From: G965216905 sp965216905
GTDB lineage: Bacteria > Actinomycetota > Acidimicrobiia > Spongiisociales > ZC4RG35
Direction of reading: 5' to 3'
NCBI GenBank assembly: GCA_965216905.1
Contig: OZ244213.1
Span: 806,001-870,000 of the forward strand
Length of the DNA: 64,000 bases
This document shows, piece after piece, positions 15,314 to 27,549 of this stretch. A program made the translations under genes and the position numbers. Below the pieces are notes generated by a model. The model searched no databases, had not been told where the DNA came from, and saw only the letters and a program-made list of their open reading frames with translations. How positions within the stretch are numbered: the stretch's first letter is position 1; each line of letters starts with the position of its first letter.

Positions 15314-16486
15314 TCACAGGTCCGAGACTCCATCCGACGGCTGGACGGCGAACGCCGGTCCCCCGGTGGCCTGCACGCCGGCCTCGACCACATCGTCCAC
15401 CAATGCCGGCGGCACCGCAGCGATCGCGTATCCACCGAATCCCGCCCCGGTCAGCCGGGCCCCGTACGCCCCGGCGGCCCGCATCGCCGAGACCAGCCGG
15501 TCCAGCGCCGGGATCGACGCTCCGAAACGCTGGAGGCTGCGGTGGGAGTCGTCGAGGAGCCGACCGAAACCGGCGTAGTCGAAGCCACGCAGCGCCGCTT
15601 CGGCATGATCGACACGCCGCGCCTCGTCGATGACATGACGGGCGACCATCCGCACCGGGACTTCGACGCCGACGTCGATCGTGGTCGTCCCCAGCAACAC
15701 CTCCGGCGGGAACCCCGCCGCCGAGGCGACCGCACCGGCATCGGCCGTCTCGGGGAGCCGATCGATCCGCTCGTGGATGTCCTCCCGATCGACGAAGGGC
15801 CGCAGGATGGGGCCGCCCCGGAACGACACCGGGACCTCCGCACGCAACAGCGCGGCCGCCAGGCGGGCACCGACCACCCGCGCTTCGTACAGCGACCGGA
15901 CGGAACTCTGCTTCGGTGCCGCCACGCCGGACGAGGCCGCCACGAAACGGATGCCGGACGGGATGGGTACGGGGGTGACCTTGGGGGGACGAAAGTCGAT
16001 ACGGAGCGCATCGCCGGCCAGCGCCAGAGCGATCACCGTCTGGTCCATCAGGCCGCCGTCGATGCTGATGGAACGCTCCGCCGCCGATGCCAGCCGCGGA
16101 TAGCGGGTCGGACCCAATCCCAGACCCCACAGCCGATCGACTGCCGCGAGCACGCCGACGGTCAACGCCGAGGAGGAACTGAGGCCACCGGTGTGCGGGA
16201 GGTCGCCGCCGACATGGATCGTCACACCATCGGAGGGTGCCTCGACGGCAGTGAGCGCCGCCAGCACGAATCGCGCCCAACCCTCGGCCGGCCCATCGAG
16301 CGGCCCGAGGTGGCGCTCACCGGGGAAGCGATCCGACGTCACCTCCACCAGACCGTCCGCTCGGGGCTCGGCGCTGACGACGACCTGGCGATCGATGGCC
16401 ATCGGCATCACCGGCAGCAGTGAGTAGTCGGTGTGCTCGCCGATCAGGTTGATCCGGCCGGGAGCTCGCACCCGGATCATGACCAT
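15314..16486 (-). CDS. galK: Galactokinase (GHMP kinase)
   Basis: The 390-residue protein carries all three GHMP/galactokinase motifs: the signature RAPGRINLIGEHTDYS at residues 7-22, the ATP loop GGLSSSSALTVG around residue 100 and the C-terminal GARLTGAGFGGYA. It would phosphorylate galactose at C1 for the Leloir pathway. GHMP relatives such as other sugar-1-kinases cannot be excluded, because no galT or galE lies nearby. The start ATG 16486 overlaps the stop of the upstream hydrolase by ten bases (ATG GTC ATG A arrangement), so the two are coupled. Length is normal. Confidence 0.85.
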   Translation of the reverse strand: MVMIRVRAPGRINLIGEHTDYSLLPVMPMAIDRQVVVSAEPRADGLVEVTSDRFPGERHLGPLDGPAEGWARFVLAALTAVEAPSDGVTIHVGGDLPHTGGLSSSSALTVGVLAAVDRLWGLGLGPTRYPRLASAAERSISIDGGLMDQTVIALALAGDALRIDFRPPKVTPVPIPSGIRFVAASSGVAAPKQSSVRSLYEARVVGARLAAALLRAEVPVSFRGGPILRPFVDREDIHERIDRLPETADAGAVASAAGFPPEVLLGTTTIDVGVEVPVRMVARHVIDEARRVDHAEAALRGFDYAGFGRLLDDSHRSLQRFGASIPALDRLVSAMRAAGAYGARLTGAGFGGYAIAAVPPALVDDVVEAGVQATGGPAFAVQPSDGVSDL

Positions 16487-17346
16487 TCGAGCAGGATCGA
16501 AGCGAGCTGCGGGCCGGCGTCCTCCTGAAGGAAATGGCCGGCGCCGGGGATGATCCGGTGCGGCTGTCCGGCCGCTCCCGGGATCAGCTTCTGGAAGACA
16601 CGATCACCTCCGGCCGTGATCGGGTCCGAGTCGGAGAACAGCGTCAGGAATGGTCGCCGGTACCGGCGGAGTCGCTCCCACGCCTCCCGGTTGGCTGCCG
16701 ATTCGGGATCCTCCGGTGTCGTGGGGACGAGTCCCGGCATCGCTCGCGGTCCGGCCTTGTATGTCTCGTCCGGGAAGGGTGCGTCGTAGGCCGCCACCGC
16801 CGCCTCGGACAGTCCGCCGACGGTGCCTCCGGCGACGATGGCGCCCACCGGGAACACCGGCACGTCTCGCGCGAAGGTCTGCCACCCCAGGAACGCCTCA
16901 CCGACCTGGTGATCCCCGGTGGGGAGCCCGGTGTTCGCCACCGCCACCCGGGCGAAGCGTTCCGGTTGGGATGCCACCAATCGCAATCCGATCAGCCCGC
17001 CCCAGTCCTGGGCGAACAACGTGACGCCGTCGAGATCGAGGTCGTCGAGCCATGCCGACAGCCACTCGACGTGCTTGGCGTAGCTGTGATCCTCCACCGC
17101 AGCAGGTTTGTCCGACCGGCCGAACCCGACCAGATCGGGCGCCAGCACCCTGCGACCCCCGGCGACCAGCGGCGGGATCATGCTCCGGTACAGATAGCTC
17201 CAGGTCGGCTCTCCATGCATGAGGAGGACGACCGCCCCGGCCCCCTCGTCGACATGGTGAATGCGGATGTCGCCCTGGTGGGTGTAGTTCGGCGGGAACG
17301 GGGCGATTCCGTCGAATCGCTGATCCGGCGTCCGTCGGAGCTCCAT
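16477..17346 (-). CDS. Haloalkane dehalogenase-like alpha/beta hydrolase
   Basis: The 289-residue protein is an alpha/beta hydrolase of the haloalkane dehalogenase subfamily I (DhlA/DmbC-like). It shows the oxyanion HGEPTWSYLYR motif, where the Trp binds halide, the nucleophile-elbow FAQDWGGLIG with Asp as nucleophile and Trp beside it, and the catalytic His in GAGHFLQED. These are the defining halide-binding and catalytic features. The substrate range is unknown, and epoxide hydrolases are the main alternative. ATG 17346 was chosen; a GTG three codons upstream is possible. It overlaps galactokinase downstream. Confidence 0.8.
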   Translation of the reverse strand: MELRRTPDQRFDGIAPFPPNYTHQGDIRIHHVDEGAGAVVLLMHGEPTWSYLYRSMIPPLVAGGRRVLAPDLVGFGRSDKPAAVEDHSYAKHVEWLSAWLDDLDLDGVTLFAQDWGGLIGLRLVASQPERFARVAVANTGLPTGDHQVGEAFLGWQTFARDVPVFPVGAIVAGGTVGGLSEAAVAAYDAPFPDETYKAGPRAMPGLVPTTPEDPESAANREAWERLRRYRRPFLTLFSDSDPITAGGDRVFQKLIPGAAGQPHRIIPGAGHFLQEDAGPQLASILLEWS

Positions 17347-17427
17347 CGGCGGCACTCTACGCAGATGCTCTCACGGGAGATACCGGCTCGGCGAGGCCTC
17401 TGCACTCGCCCATCGCCGTCCACGCAC

Positions 17428-18369
17428 TCATCCCGGCCAGGACCCCCGGGAGCAATCCTCGGCCGACGGACCGTCCTCGTCCTCCGACGCTCGATAGCAC
17501 TCGTCGAGATGCGGGAAGCTGTTCGGGCACGAGGCCGATCCCGGTTCTCGAACGCGGGGCACCAGATCGGGCGTCTCGACGACCGTTCCCTCGCCGTTCA
17601 TGCACACGTCGACATCATTGGCGGCGGACACGAGGATCAAGGGGACGTCAGGCGCTTCGACGCTCCAATTGGCGATCGCCGGGTCCAGTCCGAAGCCGGC
17701 CAGCTCGGCGACATCCGCCGCGAACTCCCCATGCACCTCTCGATACTCCATCTGTGCCGCAACCGCTGCCTGCAGCGCCGCGAAGATCGGGGAGTCATCC
17801 ATCGGCGGGCCGTCGACGAGCCGGCGACCAACCGCCAACGGCAGCCAGCCGCCTCGCCCCAGGTCCTCGAACCGCTCGACGACCGCGGCCTCGAGCCGGG
17901 CATCGGCCACGCTCGGATCGAGATCGGCGTCGAGGCCGAGCCACCCGAGCAGCGCCGGATACTCGTCCTCCGGTGCACAGCCCAGGGTCTCGTAGCGGTC
18001 GACCGCTCCGTCGGGTGCAATGCCGCCGTACGGAGCAGCCGGGTACATCCCGAGCAGGCGGCCGAGGTCGGCCGGTGTCTGGTCGGCCATGAGACCGTCC
18101 TCCACCAGTTCATCGACCGTCGCGCCGGGGTCGATGCGCGCCGAGACGGCGGCCAACGCATCCAGATGGGCGAGCACCACTTGGTGGAGACGATCACACG
18201 CCCCGATCCCGGACCAGTCCGGCTCGGCCGGTTCCGACGCGGTCGAACCGGTGGCGTCCGGATCGGTCGCCTCACTCGAGACCGGTTCGGGCGTCGGCCC
18301 GACCTCGCTCCAGCCCCCGCCACACGCGGCGAGGATGGCGACCAGTCCGGCCAGCCACGCGCTCGGCAT
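17428..18369 (-). CDS. Putative lipoprotein of unknown function
   Basis: The 313-residue protein has a short lipoprotein signal (MPSAWLAGLVAILAAC, lipobox LAAC) followed by an acidic Pro/Thr/Ser-rich linker and an uncharacterised globular domain. Several Cys residues (in GACDRL, GCAPEDE, DVCMN, SASCPN and DECYR) suggest disulfides outside the membrane. I recognise no family. Its ATG is only two bases after the stop of the SLH metalloprotease-like gene, so they are probably co-transcribed and may work together at the cell surface. Confidence 0.6.
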   Translation of the reverse strand: MPSAWLAGLVAILAACGGGWSEVGPTPEPVSSEATDPDATGSTASEPAEPDWSGIGACDRLHQVVLAHLDALAAVSARIDPGATVDELVEDGLMADQTPADLGRLLGMYPAAPYGGIAPDGAVDRYETLGCAPEDEYPALLGWLGLDADLDPSVADARLEAAVVERFEDLGRGGWLPLAVGRRLVDGPPMDDSPIFAALQAAVAAQMEYREVHGEFAADVAELAGFGLDPAIANWSVEAPDVPLILVSAANDVDVCMNGEGTVVETPDLVPRVREPGSASCPNSFPHLDECYRASEDEDGPSAEDCSRGSWPG

Positions 18370-18371
18370 CG

Positions 18372-20192
18372 TCAGGGCAGGTAGCTCTCCGAGCGATGCA
18401 GGAACGCCGCCATCTGTCCACGGGTCACCGAATCATGCGGACAGAACAGCGAGTTGGTCGGCGGGTTGCAGCCCTTGGTGATCCCCGCCTTCGCCAGCTT
18501 GGCGATGTCGGCGGCGAACTCGCTCGACGCGGTGTCGCTGAAGCTCACACCACTCCCGTCCGTCAGGCCGAAGGCCCGCGTCAGGAATGCCGCCATCTGC
18601 CCACGAGTGACCCGGTTATCCGGGCAGAACAGCGTGTTGGCCGGCGGATTGCAGCCCTTGGTGATCCCCGCCTTCGCCAACTTGGCGATGTCGGCGGCGA
18701 AGACATGGCCGACAGTGTCCGAGAACGTCTGGCTACCGGTGTCGCTGAGCCCCAGCGCCCGGACCAAGAAGGCGGCCATCTGCCCACGCGTCACCCGGTC
18801 ATCCGGGCAGAAGAGCGTGTTCGACGGAGGGTTGCAGCCCTTGGTGATCCCGCTGTCGGCCAGCCACTCGATGTCGGCCTCGAACACCGACCCGGCGATG
18901 TCGTCGAAACGTGCACCTCCGCCCGGGTTCCCGGCGAACCGCACGCGGTAGGCGTCGCCCTCCTTGGCGAGCACCGTGATCTTCACTCCGGCAACGGTCT
19001 GGGACTCACCGGGCGTCAGCACATGATTGATCTGATAAGGACTGCTGCCGTTCTGGAGGATCCGACGCTCGGCTCCGATGCACGCTCCATAGCTGGCGCT
19101 GAAACAGGGGCCCTGGTTGTCGTCCGGGAAGTGATCGATCGGCCGCTGGTCGACCTCGTGGAGCGCCACCCCCTGCCAGCCGGTGGGGATCGGGTCCTGG
19201 CTGGAGCGAATTCGAGTGTCGAGGGCAACGAAGCGGCCCTGCGTTCCGAGCGAGACGATGGCCAGCTCGGTGGCATTGGATCCGGTGGCATGGAGCACGA
19301 CCTCTTGGGTTCCGCCCCGATGCACATAGACGTCCTCGGGGTCGACCCAGCCGGCTGCGTACCGGTTGAGGCCCACGGTGCCGTAGGAGTCGGGCTCGAT
19401 GCTCGGCCCTCCAAGCGAACTGCCGTTGCCGCTCATGACGTCGATGGGGTTGTCGTACTCCCAGATCCGTCCGTTCACGACCTCATCCCCGGTGAACGAG
19501 TGGGACCAGTGCAGGGTGTGTCCGACCTCGTGGGTGGGCAGTGACTCGAGTGGCTCCGAGAAGCCACCGACGGCCATCACCGCCTCGGCACCGACGAAGA
19601 TCTCCCGGCTGTTGTTCGGATACGTGGTGGGACCCTGATTGCCACACACCACCGTTGGGCACGTCAGCCCGGGACCGCCGAATCCGAACCCGGTCTGGCT
19701 ATTGACGATCACCATCGCCGCCTCGACCCCGCCGCTGGAAGACTGGGAAGCCAACTGCAGACACTCGTTGGCATCCTCATCGGAAGCAACCACCGTTCCG
19801 CCCGCTTGGAACTGGATGTCGTATCGGCCTTCCGACAGGAAATCGAAGTAGGCGCCGGCGTTGGCGTTCAGATAGGCGGCGGCGTCGTTCGGGTTCAGCG
19901 CCTGGTCGCCGTTCGGCGTGTTGCAGATCCACACCTCCCAGCTGTCGACCCCGAGCGAGTACTTCCGGACGTCGTCTCCGGCGACGAGACCCAGCGGATC
20001 CCATGCATAGAGGTCGGCGGCGGTGCCCAGGCCGCGAGCTTCTTCGGGGAGCGCCACATACACCGGCTCCTCCCAATCGGCCGGCAAATCCCAGCCCTCG
20101 CCGGTCGGCCCATGTGGTGCCGCCAGCGGTGCGGCCGCCGGGAGCACCGTGGCGATGGCGGCCACGAAGATGATCGACCTGATTCTGTGCAC
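18372..20192 (-). CDS. Secreted zinc metalloprotease-like protein with three SLH-type repeats
   Basis: The 606-residue protein has a signal peptide (about 1-25), a catalytic-like region with HEVGHTLHWSH (His221, His225 and His231; HExxHxxxxxH metzincin-type zinc site with Glu222), and three SLH repeats from about residue 420. Each repeat has the form ITKGCNPP, FCPD and VTRGQMAAFL. The start is GTG 20192 with a good GGGGGA ribosome-binding site nine bases upstream. The open frame continuing to 20837 is spurious. It is likely a surface-anchored protease; the substrate is unknown. A lipoprotein gene follows immediately. Confidence 0.8.
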   Translation of the reverse strand: MHRIRSIIFVAAIATVLPAAAPLAAPHGPTGEGWDLPADWEEPVYVALPEEARGLGTAADLYAWDPLGLVAGDDVRKYSLGVDSWEVWICNTPNGDQALNPNDAAAYLNANAGAYFDFLSEGRYDIQFQAGGTVVASDEDANECLQLASQSSSGGVEAAMVIVNSQTGFGFGGPGLTCPTVVCGNQGPTTYPNNSREIFVGAEAVMAVGGFSEPLESLPTHEVGHTLHWSHSFTGDEVVNGRIWEYDNPIDVMSGNGSSLGGPSIEPDSYGTVGLNRYAAGWVDPEDVYVHRGGTQEVVLHATGSNATELAIVSLGTQGRFVALDTRIRSSQDPIPTGWQGVALHEVDQRPIDHFPDDNQGPCFSASYGACIGAERRILQNGSSPYQINHVLTPGESQTVAGVKITVLAKEGDAYRVRFAGNPGGGARFDDIAGSVFEADIEWLADSGITKGCNPPSNTLFCPDDRVTRGQMAAFLVRALGLSDTGSQTFSDTVGHVFAADIAKLAKAGITKGCNPPANTLFCPDNRVTRGQMAAFLTRAFGLTDGSGVSFSDTASSEFAADIAKLAKAGITKGCNPPTNSLFCPHDSVTRGQMAAFLHRSESYLP

Positions 20193-20382
20193 TGGGATCC
20201 CCCGCTCGCGATGACGTGTTCTGAGTGTACCGATGTGGCGTCGGGCCGACACCGGGGCTCGAGGCGACATGCTCCCCCGGAGCGACCGGCACTCAAGTGA
20301 TCCGGCGCCCGGCCGACAGGGGCTGCAGCCCTCCAGGAGCGACACCCTGGTTCCAACCCGACACCCCAACCACGCCAATCCG

Positions 20383-21552
20383 ATGGTGCAGGCCTTGACG
20401 CTCGAGATCGAGTCGGCTCGAGCCTCCGACGCCCATCGTCTCAACCGCCTGTTCGAGATGGCTCCCGTGGCGCTGCTGGTCGAGGACTTCTCGGGGGTCG
20501 CCCGATCGTTGATGGAGTTGGCATCACGGGGCGTCACCGACCTCGAGGCTCGCCTTCGCGACGACCCGACGCTGACCCGAACCCTGATCGGCCAGGTCGA
20601 GATCGTCGACGCCAACCCGGCCGCCGTGCGCATGCTCGGCGCGGAGTCACCCTCACTTCTGCGGGGCCCGCTGGCTCCGGAGTCACTCAACAACGAGGCC
20701 GCCGAGGCGTTCATCGGCCAGTTCGCGGCGATGGCCCGAGGCGACGTCTCCTGGGAGTCGACCTTCGACGGTGCCGACAGCTCCGGTCGTGCGCTGCCGG
20801 TCCGGCTGGGATGGGCGGTTCCCCACGAGAACGGCATCCCCGACTACGCCCATGTCATGGTGAGCATCACCGACGTCACCGACCTGGTGAACACCCAGCG
20901 GCAGCTCCGGTCGCTGGTGGCCTGGAAGGATCAGTTCACGGCCGCCGTGGCACACGAGCTGCGCACCCCGCTCACCGGGCTGGTCGGGTACGCCGAGTTG
21001 TTGTGTGGCGGCGGCCTCGATCCAGCGGACGTGACCGAACTCAATCACGCCCTGGCCGGCCAGGCCTGGGAGCTGCAACGGCTGGTGGATGACCTGCTGG
21101 TGGCCGCCCGAGCCGAAGCCGGACAGCTCGAGGTGATGGTGGAACCGGTGGACCTGCGGCCGGTGGTCCAGGCAGCACTGGACTCGGCGAGATCGGACAT
21201 CTGCCTCCGGGGCGGTTCGCCCCGAGCGGTGGCCGATCCGGTCCGGGTGCGACAGATCGTTCGCAATCTGGTGACGAACGCCGAGCGATACGGCGGACCG
21301 GAGCGGCTCGTCGAGTTGGGGATGCGCAAGGCCTTTGCCTTCATCGACGTGCGGGATTCGGGCCCGGCCATCCCGGTGGAGCACCACGAGGCCATGTTCG
21401 AACCCTTCAAACGTGGAGGCGCCCGGGTGCGCGGCTCGGTGGGACTCGGCCTGTCCGTGGCTCGGAAGCTGGCGCGGTCTCAGGGCGGCGACCTCGTCCT
21501 GTTCCGGGATGGTGACTGGAACACGTTCCGGCTGAAGCTGCCACTCGCCTGA
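20383..21552 (+). CDS. PAS-domain sensor histidine kinase
   Basis: The 389-residue soluble kinase has a PAS domain (about 15-165), a HisKA dimerisation domain with the phosphoacceptor in AVAHELRTPLTGLVGYAELL, and a HATPase_c domain with the N-box NLVTNAERYGG and a G-box around GSVGLGLSVARKLARSQGG. The D-box-like VRDSGPAIP is present. There is no transmembrane segment, so it senses a cytoplasmic signal. No response regulator gene is next to it. The ATG at 20383 was chosen because the PAS-like sequence begins there. The 50 codons upstream in the open frame look non-coding. Confidence 0.82.
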   Translation: MVQALTLEIESARASDAHRLNRLFEMAPVALLVEDFSGVARSLMELASRGVTDLEARLRDDPTLTRTLIGQVEIVDANPAAVRMLGAESPSLLRGPLAPESLNNEAAEAFIGQFAAMARGDVSWESTFDGADSSGRALPVRLGWAVPHENGIPDYAHVMVSITDVTDLVNTQRQLRSLVAWKDQFTAAVAHELRTPLTGLVGYAELLCGGGLDPADVTELNHALAGQAWELQRLVDDLLVAARAEAGQLEVMVEPVDLRPVVQAALDSARSDICLRGGSPRAVADPVRVRQIVRNLVTNAERYGGPERLVELGMRKAFAFIDVRDSGPAIPVEHHEAMFEPFKRGGARVRGSVGLGLSVARKLARSQGGDLVLFRDGDWNTFRLKLPLA

Positions 21553-21601
21553 CGAACCTAGAGCAGGCCACACCACGGCGCCGCCATTAGGTTGCAGGCC
21601 C

Positions 21602-22231
21602 ATGGCCATCATCCGCCGACTCACGCATTCCTGTCTGACGGTCACCACCGACGACGGCACGGTGCTCTTCGACCCAGACTTTCACTCGTTCGAATCCGGA
21701 GCGATCGATCTCGATTCCCTCGGCGACATCCAACACGTCCTCATCACCCATGAGCACGGCGATCACGTCCACCCCGACTTCGTCCGCTGGCTGGTCGATC
21801 GGGGAACCGATGTCACCGTCCACAGCAATGGGACGGTGGTCGAGCTGCTGGCCGGGTTCGGCATCACCGCCACCACCGAGCACCCCACCGGGGTCACCGC
21901 CGAGGACGTCTTGCATGAGCGTCTTCCGACCGGAGCACAGCCGCCCAACCGGAGCTACACCGTCGGGAACCTGTTCACCCATCCGGGCGACAGCTTTCAA
22001 CCGGAGCACACGGCTCCGGTGCTGGCGCTGCCGTTCATGGCTCCGTGGGGATCGATCACCCAGGCGGTCGAGTTCGCCACCCGAATCGGACCCCGGCAGG
22101 TGATCCCCTGCCACGACTGGTACCTGAGCGAGGCGGGCCGGCGCTGGGTGTACGGATTGGCGGGACCGATCCTGGCGAAGGCCGGCGTCGAGCTGGTGGC
22201 GTTGGATTGGGGTGACACCTACTCGGTGTGA
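21602..22231 (+). CDS. MBL-fold metallo-hydrolase (UlaG-like)
   Basis: The 209-residue protein has a metallo-beta-lactamase fold. THEHGDHVH provides the HxHxDH metal site, DPDF follows the second strand, and late His residues (CHDWYLSE) may complete a two-metal site. The overall length and pattern fit UlaG/RomA-like hydrolases acting on small molecules or phosphodiesters. Substrate is not predictable. It lies 49 bases downstream of the kinase gene on the same strand and could be co-transcribed with it. Confidence 0.8.
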   Translation: MAIIRRLTHSCLTVTTDDGTVLFDPDFHSFESGAIDLDSLGDIQHVLITHEHGDHVHPDFVRWLVDRGTDVTVHSNGTVVELLAGFGITATTEHPTGVTAEDVLHERLPTGAQPPNRSYTVGNLFTHPGDSFQPEHTAPVLALPFMAPWGSITQAVEFATRIGPRQVIPCHDWYLSEAGRRWVYGLAGPILAKAGVELVALDWGDTYSV

Positions 22232-22384
22232 TCGGTTTTCGCGGTCCGATGCTCATCGGATAGCGTGCCGCCGGCGGGCCCTGCCCGTTTACTTCCCCAG
22301 CCAACTTCCCCAGCCAACTTCCCCGGGAATCAGGCGTGCCGTCGCGCCCCGACGACTGCTCGCGAAATCTCGCAGCGAGAACCG

Positions 22385-22413
22385 TTGACGAACGACAGCA
22401 GTGTAATTACAGT
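22385..22413 (+). promoter_or_regulatory. Putative nrdJ promoter
   Basis: TTGACG (22385-22390) and TACAGT (22408-22413) are separated by 17 bases, a good match to housekeeping sigma boxes. The predicted start near 22420 would place both NrdR-type boxes just downstream. Confidence 0.5.
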
Positions 22414-22423
22414 CGTGTGTCCG

Positions 22424-22470
22424 CCCCAAGATGTGGTGTCTGGAGACCCCCGGACCACAACATCTTGTGG
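22424..22470. promoter_or_regulatory. Tandem NrdR-type operator boxes
   Basis: Two 16-base palindrome-like boxes, at 22424-22439 and 22455-22470 (core CCACAACATCTTGTGG), have centres 31 bases apart, three helical turns. NrdR binds paired boxes of this kind with this spacing upstream of ribonucleotide reductase genes. The second box sits inside a longer perfect inverted repeat starting CCGGACCACAA. Confidence 0.7.
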
Positions 22471-22502
22471 TCCGGGCACATTTGGCCCCGGCAACATATC
22501 GA

Positions 22503-22530
22503 CAGCGACCGGGATTGATCCGGGTCGCTG
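22503..22530 (+). other. 5-prime-UTR hairpin before nrdJ
   Basis: A stem of eight perfect pairs (CAGCGACC with GGTCGCTG), one mismatch and four more pairs closes a TG loop, about 30 bases upstream of the ribosome-binding site. It could stabilise the messenger or affect elongation. No known cobalamin riboswitch elements were seen. Confidence 0.4.
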
Positions 22531-22581
22531 CCCCGGTTGATCGAGGTGCCACCAGCAACCCACGAAAGGGAGGGAAGGGAC

Positions 22582-26067
<3,486 letters not shown>

Positions 26068-26145
26068 AAACGGCCACTGTTGCATCTGATGCACCGTCGT
26101 ATTCGTGCGATACGGTGTGCAGATCGGTAGGAGAGGCCGCCGAGG

Positions 26146-26337
26146 ATGGAGCTTCGCTACGTCGACGACAGGGACAACGACCGCGAGAGCGGGGCTGTGG
26201 TGATCGCAGGCATCATTGCGGACAGTCCGCTGCTCCAGCGTACCCAACGGGAATCCGACGAAGGCGTGAGACGCGAACGCGCCTCCGGGGATAGCTCGGC
26301 CAATCACCTCGGCCGCGACGAAGTGGAGCCCACGTGA
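26146..26337 (+). CDS. Small hypothetical protein at the edge of the accessory tract
   Basis: The 63-codon frame starts ATG 26146, with a purine-rich stretch (GGTAGGAGAGG) upstream, and ends in a GTGA overlap with the next gene, which supports real translation. The product is charged, Arg/Asp/Glu-rich and has no recognisable domain. It could be a leader peptide or a small partner of the HEPN-like protein. Confidence 0.4.
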   Translation: MELRYVDDRDNDRESGAVVIAGIIADSPLLQRTQRESDEGVRRERASGDSSANHLGRDEVEPT

Positions 26338-27317
26338 CCCGAGGGGAGCCTGAACTCAAAGAGGCGGTCTTCGCTGCCCTTAAGCCGGCCTGGTCTGAGG
26401 TGGTGCGCGCAAAGAAGGCGATCAATGAAGTTCTAGCCGACGGTAAGCCACACGGCATCCGGACCCTCCAGAGTTGTCTCGTCGTAGCTGACGGCATCCC
26501 TCTGGAACCGGCGCACAATGAAGAGCTACAGCTGGCGTCTGCCGATGACATCGCGGCGGTGGCGTCGCCGGCGCACCCGCTCATCGCTCGACCTCGGCTG
26601 GCTCTCGCTGCGACCGAAGCTCTCCTGGACCTCGTTTCACAAGGAACCGTCATCGAGGTGGCCGAGTCGCCCGAGCATGCCGATGGCAACCCGATCGTGG
26701 GCACATCGATCAACGTTCCCTTCCAGCTTGGCGGCTACCGATCGGCCGTGCGTCGGAAACTCCCGTTGCCCAATCTGGCGCGCGCCTACCGCTTGGCCCC
26801 CCGGCTCGTCGACGAGGCCGCCCAGTGGTTCTTCGACCCGGACATCTTCACGGCGGACCTCGAGCAGCTGCAGCTCGATCGTCGAGCCCGCAGGTGCATC
26901 GTCGAGGCCCTCGCCGCTTTTCGTCAGGGCCTGTTCCTGGCGTGCGCAAGCCTGTTGGGAGCGGCTTCCGAGGGCGCGTGGTATGCCGCTGGCGAACAGC
27001 TCCGTCCTCTCGACCCCCAGCTCGTCAAGGCCCTGGACGCTGACAACACCGCCAAAGTGATCGGCCGGGTCAGTGAGGTCCTCCGCCAACACAGTGCTCT
27101 CCGGGCGTCGATCGACGAACTCCAGGCCCAAGCCGCGCTCTTCCGCCAGCTCCGCAACTACGGCGTCCACCCCAGAGCCGACGAAACCGACCATCTCGAA
27201 CGCTACTTCAGTGACTCCGGAGCCGGTCTGCTGCTACTAGAGACCTACACCTACCTGACCAGACTCGCCGACGCCCTCTCCACTAGGCTCGCCGCTGCGA
27301 ACGACACCGATGGCTGA
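26334..27317 (+). CDS. HEPN-like hypothetical protein of a defence-type cassette
   Basis: The 327-residue soluble protein has no family I can name. The C-terminal half is helical and contains FRQLRNYGVHP, an R-x4-H motif like that of HEPN ribonuclease domains. The N-terminal 130 residues (RSWSEVVRAKKAI-like helices and a small beta region) may be a winged helix. The GTG start overlaps the small upstream frame, and its stop lies just past the start of the downstream remnant. Position next to TrlF-like and TIGR02391-like sequences suggests a role in anti-phage defence or nucleic-acid processing. This role is inferred. Confidence 0.6.
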   Translation: MTRGEPELKEAVFAALKPAWSEVVRAKKAINEVLADGKPHGIRTLQSCLVVADGIPLEPAHNEELQLASADDIAAVASPAHPLIARPRLALAATEALLDLVSQGTVIEVAESPEHADGNPIVGTSINVPFQLGGYRSAVRRKLPLPNLARAYRLAPRLVDEAAQWFFDPDIFTADLEQLQLDRRARRCIVEALAAFRQGLFLACASLLGAASEGAWYAAGEQLRPLDPQLVKALDADNTAKVIGRVSEVLRQHSALRASIDELQAQAALFRQLRNYGVHPRADETDHLERYFSDSGAGLLLLETYTYLTRLADALSTRLAAANDTDG

Positions 27318-27549
27318 GCGCCACGATCCCCTGGCGCCCGTTGTAGTAGAGGGCGTGTCCAACATCCTCGGCGACACCGCCGAGGGCTTCACCGGCAGCG
27401 ATATCGGCCGCGTGTTGGCCAGCTGTGGCATTCCTGACATTCATCCCGACGCCACCAAGAGACACCAGCTCCGCGAGGCCTTATTGGCGCGCCAACACCA
27501 GGATCGGGCGAGCAATGCCATCATCTGATTCCTCATCGAAGCGATGGCG
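27310..27549 (+). pseudogene. TIGR02391-like gene fragment with nonsense codon
   Basis: The frame from ATG 27310 resembles the N-terminus of TIGR02391 (Ymh-type) proteins, with VEGVSNILGDTAEGFTGSDI and the ATKRHQLREALLARQ stretch. A TGA at 27526-27528 interrupts it, and the same frame continues briefly with family-like FLIEAMA. A single CGA-to-TGA change would explain the stop. After about 27549 the homology ends abruptly and a different gene begins in another frame, so the C-terminal half is lost. Confidence 0.6.

Larger units (their letters stand above)
22232..22581. other. Regulatory intergenic region of nrdJ
   Basis: About 350 bases without a gene lie upstream of nrdJ. The region holds a promoter-like pair of boxes, two NrdR-type operators and a 5-prime-UTR hairpin (all listed), followed by a strong purine-rich ribosome-binding site (AGGGAGGGAAGGGA). 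Bases 22282-22326 contain a short direct repeat of a CTTCCCCAGCCAA-like unit of unknown meaning. Confidence 0.6.

Noticed and set aside
22471..22581. Cobalamin riboswitch in the nrdJ leader
   Set aside because: The leader is too short and shows a simple hairpin without the B12-box or its surrounding conserved core.
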